A DNA stretch of 28,969 nucleotides, taken from NCBI GenBank assembly GCA_049522565.1, contig JBEKNT010000105.1, positions 1 to 28,969 of the forward strand, written 5' to 3'. Shown here piece after piece: positions 15,056 to 21,636 of this stretch (position 1 is the first letter of the stretch; the number at the start of each line of letters is the position of its first letter). The stretch comes from JASHVB01 sp049522565 (lineage in GTDB: Bacteria; Pseudomonadota; Alphaproteobacteria; Acetobacterales; Acetobacteraceae). A model generated the notes under the pieces. It saw only the letters and a program-made list of their open reading frames with translations. It ran no database searches and was not told where the DNA came from. Both the position numbers and the translations under genes were made by a program.

Positions 15056-15271
15056 ATGCAAGCAGACACCCAAGACGACGGGCTGATAACCTACGATTTC
15101 GAGGAATTCTGCGACGATTATGGACACCCCGCCGGACGGCTGTTCACCTTCGAGGTGACGCACGACGCCGTGACGTATATCTACGCGGATGTGACCGGCA
15201 CGGTCCGCGGCAGCGAGGTGGTCTTTTGTCTCAACGCGGACGACCTGGTGCTCACGCGCAAGGCCCACTGA
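15056..15271 (+). CDS. Small acidic protein of unknown function (71 aa)
   Basis: 71 residues, strongly acidic at the start (MQADTQDDGLITYDFEEFCDDYG), then alternating strand-like segments (LFTFEVTHDAVTYIYADVTG) and a short end LNADDLVLTRKAH. A GGAG lies about 12 nt upstream, a weak ribosome binding site. No family was recognised. Confidence 0.62.
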   Translation: MQADTQDDGLITYDFEEFCDDYGHPAGRLFTFEVTHDAVTYIYADVTGTVRGSEVVFCLNADDLVLTRKAH

Positions 15272-15326
15272 GCACCCGCATCGCGGTATCCGGCAGGACC
15301 CGGGCGCTCCGGGCGGCCAGGTCCGC

Positions 15327-15692
15327 GTGACCCTGCGCCTGGTATCGTCGAGCGACGATCGCGCGCTGGCGATCCGTGACCACGTGCTGCCGCTGCTGCA
15401 CGACCACGGTGCGATCGAGGTCCAGCGCGACACCGTACGGGTCGTCGAGCTGCGCATGGCCGCATGGACGTTGCGCCACTGGACGCCGTTCAACGACTTG
15501 TCCGCCGGCGAGGCCGCCTCGCCCGGCTATCGCCACGCGATCGAGCGACAATATACGCAGCCGCATCTGCCATATGGGCTCGAGGTGTGGCACGGAACCC
15601 TGGTGCTGCGCATTCTCTGGGCCGACGAGGTGGCATTCGACGTCGTCAGCTTCGTCCGCGGCGCCTGGGAAGACGCCGCGCTGGCCCTGTGA
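15327..15692 (+). CDS. Conserved protein of unknown function (121 aa)
   Basis: 121 residues from a GTG start (CCAGG about 6 nt upstream). It contains RDHVLPLLHDHGAIEVQRDT, AAWTLRHWTPFNDL, PYGLEVWHGTLVLRILWADE and VVSFVRGAWEDAAL, a soluble alpha/beta-type composition with three conserved-looking Trp residues. No motif ties it to a reaction. A strong palindromic terminator follows 10 nt after the stop. Confidence 0.65.
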   Translation: MTLRLVSSSDDRALAIRDHVLPLLHDHGAIEVQRDTVRVVELRMAAWTLRHWTPFNDLSAGEAASPGYRHAIERQYTQPHLPYGLEVWHGTLVLRILWADEVAFDVVSFVRGAWEDAALAL

Positions 15693-15702
15693 GCCGAAAG
15701 GG

Positions 15703-15729
15703 AACCTCTCCCGCTGCGCGGGAGAGGTT
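15703..15729. terminator. Bidirectional terminator between convergent genes
   Basis: AACCTCTCCCGC at 15703-15714 pairs perfectly with GCGGGAGAGGTT at 15718-15729 around a TGC loop: 12 bp. On both strands the outer arm ends in two to three T residues. It lies between the 121-aa gene and the convergent twin cold-shock gene, and belongs to the same palindrome type as 12257 and 21526. Confidence 0.75.
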
Positions 15730-15733
15730 TCAG

Positions 15734-16372
15734 CTACTCGTTGAGGCTGATCGATCCCACTTCAGGGCCCTTGGCGCCCTGCACCACACCCATCCGCACC
15801 GACTGCCGCTCCTGCAACGGCGCCAATCCGGCGCGCTCCAGGGCTGTCGCATGGACGAAGACGTCCCGGCCGCCGTCCTGCGGGGTGATGAAGCCGAACC
15901 CCTTGGCGGGATCGTACCATTTCACCGTGCCGACCATCTCGACCGCCGAACTGAGATCGACCGGACGACGCGGCCCGGCCGGCGGACGACCCGCCCCGAA
16001 CTGCGGCCGGCGCTGCTCCGGTTGCTCCGCCGTGCTGTCATCGACCGAGATGACTTGCTCGACCTGGCGTCCCTTCTGCCCGGCGCCGACGCGAACCCGC
16101 AATGTCGCTCCCGGATTAACGGTCTGACGCCCGGCGGCCTGCAAGGTGTTGACATGCAGGAACACGTCGCCCGAACCGTCGGCCAGCGCCGCAAAGCCGA
16201 AGCCCTTTTCGGCGTTGAACCATTTCACCGTCGCCTGCACCTCCGGCGCGGATGACGCGGAGGCGAAAGATGGCAGCGGCACCGGGGCCGGGGTGTTGCC
16301 GTAGAAATTGTCGTCATCGAAGCCTCGCCGGCGGGGCTGGTATTGCCGGTGGCTGTTTTTGGGGGAACGCAA
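15734..16372 (-). CDS. Twin cold-shock-domain protein (212 aa)
   Basis: An RNA/ssDNA-binding protein with two cold-shock domains. A basic N-terminal tail (MRSPKNSHRQYQPRRRGFDD) leads to CSD1 at residues about 45-110 (TVKWFNAEKGFGF, then DVFLHV). A Pro/Arg/Gln-rich linker follows, then CSD2 at about 145-212 (TVKWYDPAKGFGFI, then DVFVHA). CSD1 has Ala in place of Ile at the end of RNP1, and CSD2 has WYDP for WFN, so the two domains have diverged. The start is TTG with GAGGAT about 10 nt upstream; the basic tail is part of the recognisable family N-terminus. Twin-CSD proteins are common in alphaproteobacteria and usually respond to cold or stationary phase. Confidence 0.88.
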   Translation of the reverse strand: MRSPKNSHRQYQPRRRGFDDDNFYGNTPAPVPLPSFASASSAPEVQATVKWFNAEKGFGFAALADGSGDVFLHVNTLQAAGRQTVNPGATLRVRVGAGQKGRQVEQVISVDDSTAEQPEQRRPQFGAGRPPAGPRRPVDLSSAVEMVGTVKWYDPAKGFGFITPQDGGRDVFVHATALERAGLAPLQERQSVRMGVVQGAKGPEVGSISLNE

Positions 16373-16568
16373 AGTACCGCTATCCTCTATGGTTGATCGT
16401 GGGCGAAGCCGACGGCCACAATACGCAAACCGCCGGCAAATTGGTAGCTCCCGGTTTGGCGCACCCCCGTCACAGGGTCGTTGCCCGGTTACAATTCAAA
16501 GGCACCGCAGGGAACGACCGCCCGCGCCACCTCTGTGGCCGGCTGTCGCACGCCAACGCCGGCGCGCG

Positions 16569-16584
16569 GCACGGTATACCGTGC
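16569..16584. promoter_or_regulatory. Perfect 16-bp palindrome upstream of small-domain paralogue 3
   Basis: GCACGGTATACCGTGC is an uninterrupted dyad ending 30 bases before the 16615 start, inside the divergent promoter region shared with the twin cold-shock gene. Without a loop it is better read as a binding site for a dimeric regulator than as an RNA hairpin. No regulator is assigned. Confidence 0.45.
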
Positions 16585-16614
16585 ATATCCTGGCCCGGCG
16601 TGCCATATTGAGCA

Positions 16615-16818
16615 ATGGCGCAGACAACCTATCGGATTCTGCATCGCGAGGACGATAGCTTCGCCGTCGAGGTCGTCCGGACGGGCGTGCTGCCGCAAAC
16701 CGCGATCGGTTTCGCGACCGAGTCCGAGGCCCGGGGCTGGATCGCCCAGGACAAGCGGCTATGGGATGCCGCCGATCCCTTCCGGACCCAAGCCAGCCGC
16801 AACTGGCGCGGGTTCTGA
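16615..16818 (+). CDS. Small-domain protein, paralogue 3 of 3 (67 aa)
   Basis: 67 residues: MAQTTYRILHREDDSFAVEV, then QTAIGFATESEARGWIAQDK, and an end WDAADPFRTQASRNWRGF. It shares the domain pattern with 8560-8913 and 13535-13738 but has its own ordered, aromatic C-terminus. Function unknown. The ribosome binding site is weak (TTGAGCA before the ATG). It is divergent from the twin cold-shock gene, with a 16-bp palindrome in between. Confidence 0.74.
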   Translation: MAQTTYRILHREDDSFAVEVVRTGVLPQTAIGFATESEARGWIAQDKRLWDAADPFRTQASRNWRGF

Positions 16819-16886
16819 GCGCAGGCGCGCGTTCGGCTCCTCCGCTGCCGGCTAGCGTCCACGACGTTGTCTGCTCCGCATGAGCC

Positions 16887-18065
16887 TTACCCGGCCGAGG
16901 AGGTTTGCGCCGCCTCGACCAGTCGCGAGTGCACCAGATCGAGCAATCGCCGGCGGGCGGACAAGGCGATATCGTCGAGCGACGGCGTCTGCGCCAGCCG
17001 CGCCCTGGCATAGCGACGGACCTCGTCCAGGGTGGGTACTTGCGGCATATCGATCTCGCTCCAGAACGCCTCCGCCTGCATGCGCGCCGACAGGAGCCGC
17101 GCCTTCAGCTCGATCCAGCCCGGCGAATGCGTCAGCGTCTCGAGCACTTGGTTGGCGATGAGATTGACCGGGAACGACCCGGCGAGCTGCCCGGCGACCT
17201 TGTCGATCACCACCTGACCCAACCGTTGCTCGCCGCGCACCACGGCTTTCGGCGGGACATGCAGGTCCCAGACGACCCCGATCCAGGACAACGCGCGCAG
17301 CACATAGTAGGTCGGATCGTACTCCCACCAGCGGAACCCCTGGCGGACCGACACCTGGTAGGCGTGGTGATTGTTGTGCCAGCCCTCGCCCATGGTGATC
17401 AGGGCAAGCAGCCAGTTGTTCCTGGACTCGTCGCCGGTGACATAGCGGCGCCGGCCAACCACGTGGGCGAGCGAATTGATCGAGAACGTCGCATGCCACA
17501 CCGCGACCGTGCTCCAGCAGAAGCCGACGACCAGGTCCGGCATGCCGCCGATCAACCAGGTCGCCAGCGCGAGCAATGCCGGGGGCAAATAGAGCATCCG
17601 ATCCAGGAACATCAGCTCCGGGTACCGGGTGAAGTCGCGAATCACGGCATAGTTGGTCGCGTTGTTACGCGGCACGAAAATCCAGCCGACATGGGAATAC
17701 AGAAAGCTGCGCAGCACCGGCGAATGCACGTCCTGTGCCGTGTCCGAATATTTATGGTGCCGTCGATGGTGAGCGGCCCACCACAGGGCACCGCGTTGCG
17801 CGGAAGTCTGCGCCACGAAGGCCAGGCAGAACTGAAAGACCCGGCTGGTGCGGTAGGCGCGATGCGAGAAGTAGCGATGGTAGCCGGCGCCGATCGCGAA
17901 GATCCGCAGGAAGTACAGCGCCAGGCCGAGCACCGCGGCGCGCGGCGTCAGGCCGGTCCAGAATACCGCGAAGCACGCGAGATGGATCAGCAGGAAGCCG
18001 ATGCTGGAGGGATAGGCAACGTCGTCCGGGTTGTTCTGCGAGGCGTTGCTCATGGCGCCGATCAT
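16887..18065 (-). CDS. Delta-9-type acyl-CoA (fatty acid) desaturase
   Basis: Integral-membrane di-iron enzyme that introduces a double bond into acyl chains, adjusting membrane fluidity. 392 residues, with all three His boxes: HRYFSH (63-68), HHRRHH (99-104) and HNNHH (230-234), plus further ligand candidates His191 and His201. Hydrophobic segments flank the boxes (residues about 20-60 and 160-190). An extra C-terminal region from about 300 (KVAGQLAGSFPVNLIANQVL and onward) is soluble and helical, longer than in minimal desaturases. The ATG at 18065 has AGGA 9 nt upstream; an ATG at 18053 is an alternative. The redox partner is not in the window. The leader contains stacked hairpins. Confidence 0.9.
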   Translation of the reverse strand: MIGAMSNASQNNPDDVAYPSSIGFLLIHLACFAVFWTGLTPRAAVLGLALYFLRIFAIGAGYHRYFSHRAYRTSRVFQFCLAFVAQTSAQRGALWWAAHHRRHHKYSDTAQDVHSPVLRSFLYSHVGWIFVPRNNATNYAVIRDFTRYPELMFLDRMLYLPPALLALATWLIGGMPDLVVGFCWSTVAVWHATFSINSLAHVVGRRRYVTGDESRNNWLLALITMGEGWHNNHHAYQVSVRQGFRWWEYDPTYYVLRALSWIGVVWDLHVPPKAVVRGEQRLGQVVIDKVAGQLAGSFPVNLIANQVLETLTHSPGWIELKARLLSARMQAEAFWSEIDMPQVPTLDEVRRYARARLAQTPSLDDIALSARRRLLDLVHSRLVEAAQTSSAG

Positions 18066-18102
18066 CTCCAGGGGTCCTATCCTGTCACCGCATCGATAGC
18101 AC

Positions 18103-18158
18103 GAACGACGCCCTGGTGGACGTCGTTCTTGTGGCAGTTCTCATCGTGCGGAACTGCC
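18103..18158 (-). promoter_or_regulatory. Two tandem hairpins in the desaturase leader/promoter
   Basis: GAACGACG (18103-18110) pairs with CGTCGTTC (18121-18128), and GGCAGTTC (18133-18140) pairs with GAACTGCC (18151-18158). Both stems are perfect 8-mers with 10-nt loops, and they sit 4 nt apart, 38-93 nt upstream of the desaturase ATG. They could be a structured 5' leader or operators. The regular architecture is notable. Confidence 0.45.
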
Positions 18159-18176
18159 GGCCGCCGCTACCTTCCA

Positions 18177-18206
18177 TGTCCCGGCCGGCCTTCGCCGGCC
18201 GGGACA
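18177..18206 (-). terminator. Hairpin after the rhlE-like gene
   Basis: TGTCCCGGCCGGC (18177-18189) pairs perfectly with GCCGGCCGGGACA (18194-18206) around a 4-nt loop, starting 12 nt past the helicase stop. There is no clear T-run. The position and the 13-bp GC-rich stem favour a terminator. Confidence 0.6.
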
Positions 18207-18218
18207 CCTGGGCGAGGA

Positions 18219-19466
18219 TCACGCCGCCGGACGATACCCCACCCGGCCACGCTGCTGGTAACGCCGGCGGTTCGCGCCCGCCGGCTGCTGTCCGCGTCCA
18301 GGTTGGGCCGGTCCGCCGTTCGGCTGCCGTGTCGGCGGCGATCCACCGGCGATATTGATCACCGTGCCGGTCATGCGCTCGATCGCGCGCAGCGTGCCGT
18401 GTTCCGCGGCATCGCAGAACGAGATGGCGACGCCGGTCGCTCCGGCCCGCGCGGTGCGGCCGATGCGGTGCACGTAATCCTCCGGCTGGGCCGGAAGATC
18501 GAAGTTTATGACATGCGAAATACCGGTCACGTCGATGCCTCGCGCGGCGATGTCGGTGGCGACCAGCACCCGCGCGCGCCCGCTGCGGAACTGTTCAAGT
18601 GCCTTGATCCGCGCCGGCTGGCTCTTGTTGCCGTGGATCGCGCTGACGCGGACGCCGCCGGTGTCGAGGGTTTCCGCGACCCGATCGGCGGATCGCTTGG
18701 TCCGGGTGAAAACGATGACGCGCGACATCGCCGGATCGGTCAGCAACCGTCCCAGCAGTGCCCGCTTGCCCGTCGTATCCACGAAATGCACATGCTGCTC
18801 GATCGGCAGCTTGGCCGGCGCGGTTATCGCAACGTCCACCCGCACCGGGTCGCGCAGCAGCGTTTCCGCGAGCTTGGCGACTTCCACCGGCATGGTGGCG
18901 GAGAACAGCGACGACTGCCGCTGGACCGGCAGCGCGGCAACGATCCGGCGGATGTCGCGAATGAAGCCGAGATCGAGCATGCGGTCCGCTTCGTCGAGCA
19001 CGAAATGGCTGACTTCGTTCAGCCGCAGTTCGCCGGTGGCCATCAGGTCGCAGATGCGGCCGGGCGTGCCGACCACGATGTCGGCGCCGCCGCGCATCCG
19101 CTGCACCTGCGCGAAACGGCTCATGCCGCCGAGGATCGCGACGATCCTCTGACGCTGCTGGCTGCCGAGGCGCAGCAGGCTTTCCTCGATCTGCAAGGCG
19201 AGTTCGCGGGTGGGGGCCAGGATCAGGGCGCGGGTGGCGAAGCGGTGCGGGGCGACCTGCTTGCTTGCCAGGTGTTGCAGCATGGGCAGCGCGAATGCGG
19301 CGGTCTTGCCGGTGCCGGTCTGGGCGACGCCGAGCAGGTCGCGGCCGGAGAGCAGATGAGGGATGGCGGCTGCCTGGATCGGCGTTGGTTGGAGGAAGCG
19401 CTCTTTCTCAAGGGCGCGCAGCAAGGGCTCGGCAAGGCCGAGCGTCGAAAAGGTAATCGATGACAC
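18219..19466 (-). CDS. rhlE: DEAD-box ATP-dependent RNA helicase, RhlE-like
   Basis: An RNA helicase that unwinds structured RNA in ribosome assembly or RNA decay. From the chosen GTG the product is 415 residues. In order: the Q motif (FSTLGLAEPLLRALE, FLQPTPIQAAAIP), motif I AQTGTGKT, PTRELALQ, GG, TPGRI, motif II DEAD, motif III SAT, then VIVFTRTKRSAD, TDIAARGIDV and motif VI HRIGRTARAG. The C-terminal tail is Pro/Gln/Arg-rich with RGR/GR elements, typical of RhlE. The start is uncertain: GTG 19466 (before SSITFSTLG) has GGAG about 12 nt upstream; a TTG at 19553 would add 29 residues without homology. Confidence 0.88.
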   Translation of the reverse strand: MSSITFSTLGLAEPLLRALEKERFLQPTPIQAAAIPHLLSGRDLLGVAQTGTGKTAAFALPMLQHLASKQVAPHRFATRALILAPTRELALQIEESLLRLGSQQRQRIVAILGGMSRFAQVQRMRGGADIVVGTPGRICDLMATGELRLNEVSHFVLDEADRMLDLGFIRDIRRIVAALPVQRQSSLFSATMPVEVAKLAETLLRDPVRVDVAITAPAKLPIEQHVHFVDTTGKRALLGRLLTDPAMSRVIVFTRTKRSADRVAETLDTGGVRVSAIHGNKSQPARIKALEQFRSGRARVLVATDIAARGIDVTGISHVINFDLPAQPEDYVHRIGRTARAGATGVAISFCDAAEHGTLRAIERMTGTVINIAGGSPPTRQPNGGPAQPGRGQQPAGANRRRYQQRGRVGYRPAA

Positions 19467-19969
19467 GAAGATTGAAGCTCCAGCGCCGGCCACCGCGGGT
19501 GCATCCCTGCGGCCAAAGGCGAGCGCCTTGATGTTCGCCTGCCCGCGCGACAATGGGGCGAACGCGTTACACTAAGATTTCCGGGAGGGCATCGTCCAAG
19601 CCGGACCAGACGCCAATCACGCATTCACGGAAAGCAGCCGGTATATCGCGCGGATGCCGCCCAAGCGCAAGGGGCATCGCGATCTTCATCGTCATGCGGA
19701 CCCGTGGAAGACCGCCGTCGCGCCGGCGCCCCCACGTCATGGCCGGGCTTGCCCCCGCCATCTATCGCGCCACCGTGCCGCATAGATGGCCGGGCCGGCC
19801 ATGACGTGGGGAGCATTGCGCTGCTTGATGACGGGCGCAGGTTTCGCTTGTCGACGGGTTTATTTTTGTCCCGCCGGTGTAATGGCGTGGCGCCGCCCCA
19901 TTTTAGTCGATACCTCGCCTTTTCGGTGGGAGGAGATCCGTCCTCCTAATAGTGTAAAGAAAAAATCCA
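19467..19969. other. Divergent intergenic region upstream of rhlE; no gene
   Basis: About 500 bases (about 420 if rhlE starts at 19553). It holds a long palindromic repeat (19730-19811) and a small GGAGGA/TCCTCC hairpin (19929-19946) just before the next gene. The open frames here (for example one starting MAGASPAMT) are by-products of the repeat and are not called. Confidence 0.5.
19730..19811. repeat. Nested palindromic intergenic repeat
   Basis: Outer arms of 17 bp, CCCCACGTCATGGCCGG (19730-19746) and its exact complement (19795-19811), enclose inner 9-bp arms GCCATCTAT (19757-19765) and ATAGATGGC (19782-19790). The ATGGCCGGGCTTG-type core is, from memory, a dispersed intergenic repeat in Rhizobiales and relatives, which yields the familiar spurious MAGxSPAMT proteins. 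Function unknown. Confidence 0.75.
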
Positions 19970-20326
19970 ATGCAAATCCCTGTTTGGCTCAAGCCCGGAC
20001 TGTGGGGCGCAGCTTGTGGCGCGGTCGCGATGGCCACCGTTGGATTCTCGCAACTTGGCTGGACGACGCAGAAAACCGCGGAACAAATGGCGCAGGACCA
20101 ATCCGAGACGGCCGTCGTCGCGGCGCTGGTCCCGTTCTGCGTGGCGAAGGCCCAGCAGGACCCCGACCATGCGACGCTCGTCAAATTCCAGACCGAGCAA
20201 TCGTCATACTCGCGCAGCGATCTCGTCATGCAGGCTGGCTGGGCAACGGTTGGCGGCAAAACGGCTCCCGATAGCGACCTCGCGCGCGCCTGTTCCGAGC
20301 GGCTTCACGCGATCAAGACCGGCTGA
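19970..20326 (+). CDS. Conserved protein with an N-terminal membrane segment (118 aa)
   Basis: 118 residues. An N-terminal hydrophobic segment (WLKPGLWGAACGAVAMATVG) may be an uncleaved anchor or signal, so the rest would be periplasmic. The soluble part contains ETAVVAALVPFCVAKAQQDP, SSYSRSDLVMQAGWATVGG and a closing ARACSERLHAI. Two Cys residues (in PFCV and RACS) could pair. I recall this as an uncharacterised alphaproteobacterial family. The ribosome binding site is weak (AAAGAAAAAATCC). Function unknown. Confidence 0.76.
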   Translation: MQIPVWLKPGLWGAACGAVAMATVGFSQLGWTTQKTAEQMAQDQSETAVVAALVPFCVAKAQQDPDHATLVKFQTEQSSYSRSDLVMQAGWATVGGKTAPDSDLARACSERLHAIKTG

Positions 20327-20445
20327 CGTTCGGCAGCCGGCCAATCGCGAAGGCCGTGGTTTCCCCGCATCGGGGGCCGGTATCGCCGCGTAACAACGAA
20401 CCACTCTACAGGCGCCGATGGCATGCCTGTTGTTAGGAATATGCG

Positions 20446-20766
20446 ATGGGCAGGCCGGAACTCGGCACCAAGTGCACCTGCACGGGCTGTAGTGAGCGTT
20501 TCTATGACCTGAACCGGGCGCCTGCCATTTGCCCGAAATGCGGCGCGCAACAACAGCCCCAGAAGGCCCGTGCGGCGGCGTGGCCGTCACGCGGCGTGAC
20601 CGGCCCCAGGCGTCCGTATCGCCCGCCGGAGCCCGCTATCGCCGACGAAGACGCACCCATGACCGCAGTCGAAGATGAGGACGAGGAGGACGATGCCGTC
20701 GTCGATGCCGAAGACGACGACGTGGAGACTGTCATCGACTCCGACCACGATGCGAAACTTGACTGA
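20446..20766 (+). CDS. FYDLN-acid zinc-ribbon protein (TIGR02300 type)
   Basis: A 106-residue protein with two CxxC-type pairs (CTGC near residues 12-15 and CPKC near 29-32) that would bind zinc, and the diagnostic FYDLN motif (RFYDLNRAP). The rest is a Pro/Arg linker and a very acidic C-terminal tail (DEDEEDD and onward). The family is found in alphaproteobacteria without an assigned function. The start has only a weak ribosome binding site (AGGAATATGCG overlapping the ATG region). The next gene follows after 17 nt. Confidence 0.88.
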   Translation: MGRPELGTKCTCTGCSERFYDLNRAPAICPKCGAQQQPQKARAAAWPSRGVTGPRRPYRPPEPAIADEDAPMTAVEDEDEEDDAVVDAEDDDVETVIDSDHDAKLD

Positions 20767-20783
20767 ACTGTTCGGTCCAACCC

Positions 20784-21191
20784 ATGCACAGGCGCCAGCC
20801 CAGCCGGCCGTCACTGAAGATCACGCGCCGCGTCGATGAACAGCGGGCCAGCAGCCTGACGTTCGAGGTGTGGAGCCCCTTCGTCGCCAGCTACCAAAGG
20901 GTTGCGTCAGTCGAGGCCGGGCTGCGGCGGATCGACCAACTCGCGCGCCTGATCTGCCAGATGCACGAGCATCACCACCAGAAGCAGGATCTGCTCGCGG
21001 ATGTCCCCGACGCGGATCCGACCGATAACGGCCAGTGGGCCGAGTTCCGCGTCAGTGCAACGACCCACCGCAGTTATGACACGCGACGGAAGGACCGGCC
21101 GCACTGGGCGCGGGCAATCGGCATGCTGCAGGCTGCCGAGGCAACCTGCGCCAGCGTCGGTTGTGCGCCGCCGGTGCACCAGGTTGCATAA
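20784..21191 (+). CDS. Hypothetical protein (135 aa), moderate support
   Basis: 135 residues with plausible coding character: SLTFEVWSPFVASYQRVASV, EAGLRRIDQLARLICQMHEH and RPHWARAIGMLQAAEATC. No family was recognised. The ATG at 20784 has no clear ribosome binding site, so the true start may be internal. It follows the FYDLN gene closely. An antisense frame covers much of it but looks less protein-like. Confidence 0.5.
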   Translation: MHRRQPSRPSLKITRRVDEQRASSLTFEVWSPFVASYQRVASVEAGLRRIDQLARLICQMHEHHHQKQDLLADVPDADPTDNGQWAEFRVSATTHRSYDTRRKDRPHWARAIGMLQAAEATCASVGCAPPVHQVA

Positions 21192-21294
21192 CCGGCCCGT
21201 GACGGCATTCGTGCGTGTTGCACGTCGCCGGCGACTGAATCGGGCGTCAGCGGCGGAGGGTAGCTCCCGCGCCCGCCCCGGAACCCAGAACAGC

Positions 21295-21561
21295 ATGGTC
21301 GAAACGGTTGCGCAGGTCACCAGGATCGTCGGCACGCATCTCGGCATCGCGCCGACAGCGGTCGTTCCGGGCGCCTCACTGGTCGATGACCTCGGCGCCG
21401 ACAGCCTGGATACCGTCGAACTGGTGATGGCCTTCGAAACGGCGTTCGACATCGTTGTTCCCGAGGCCGACGTCGAGAAAATCCGCACGGTGCAGGACGC
21501 GATCGACTACGTGGAGGCACGTCTGCCTCGCCCGCCAAGCGGGAGAGGTCGAGACGCGTAA
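21295..21561 (+). CDS. Acyl carrier protein
   Basis: An 88-residue carrier protein for acyl chains. The 4'-phosphopantetheine attachment site is Ser37 in LGADSLDTVELVMAFE, with the usual acidic helix II. Helix I starts at TVAQVTRIVGTHLGI. It differs from housekeeping AcpP (about 78 residues) by a basic C-terminal tail (RLPRPPSGRGRDA) that is encoded by a palindromic element. It is a stand-alone ACP with no fab gene beside it, so it is likely specialised. Its partners are not visible. The ribosome binding site is weak. Confidence 0.88.
   Translation: MVETVAQVTRIVGTHLGIAPTAVVPGASLVDDLGADSLDTVELVMAFETAFDIVVPEADVEKIRTVQDAIDYVEARLPRPPSGRGRDA
21526..21548 (+). repeat. Palindrome forming the 3' end of the acyl carrier gene
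   Basis: CCTC-g-CCCGC (21526-21535) pairs with GCGGG-a-GAGG (21539-21548) around CAA, with one mismatch. It lies inside the coding sequence, 13 bases before the end of the stop codon, and looks like the 15703 and 12257 hairpins. It may act as terminator as well as coding for the tail. Confidence 0.55.
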
Positions 21562-21636
21562 GCGGCGGGGGTGATCGGGCCGCCCCGCCGCGCAACTTCC
21601 AGCCCCCCACCACCGCCGCCGCGTAACGTCGCCCGC

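Noticed and set aside
16905..19463. An 852-codon plus-strand open frame across the desaturase and helicase genes
   Set aside because: It is antisense to two genes with complete catalytic motifs. The product is rich in Arg, His, Gln and Asp with no domain, as expected for stop-poor antisense frames in very GC-rich DNA.
19567..19761. Small minus-strand frame starting MAGASPAMT
   Set aside because: It is the translation of a palindromic intergenic repeat, a known source of spurious hypothetical proteins.
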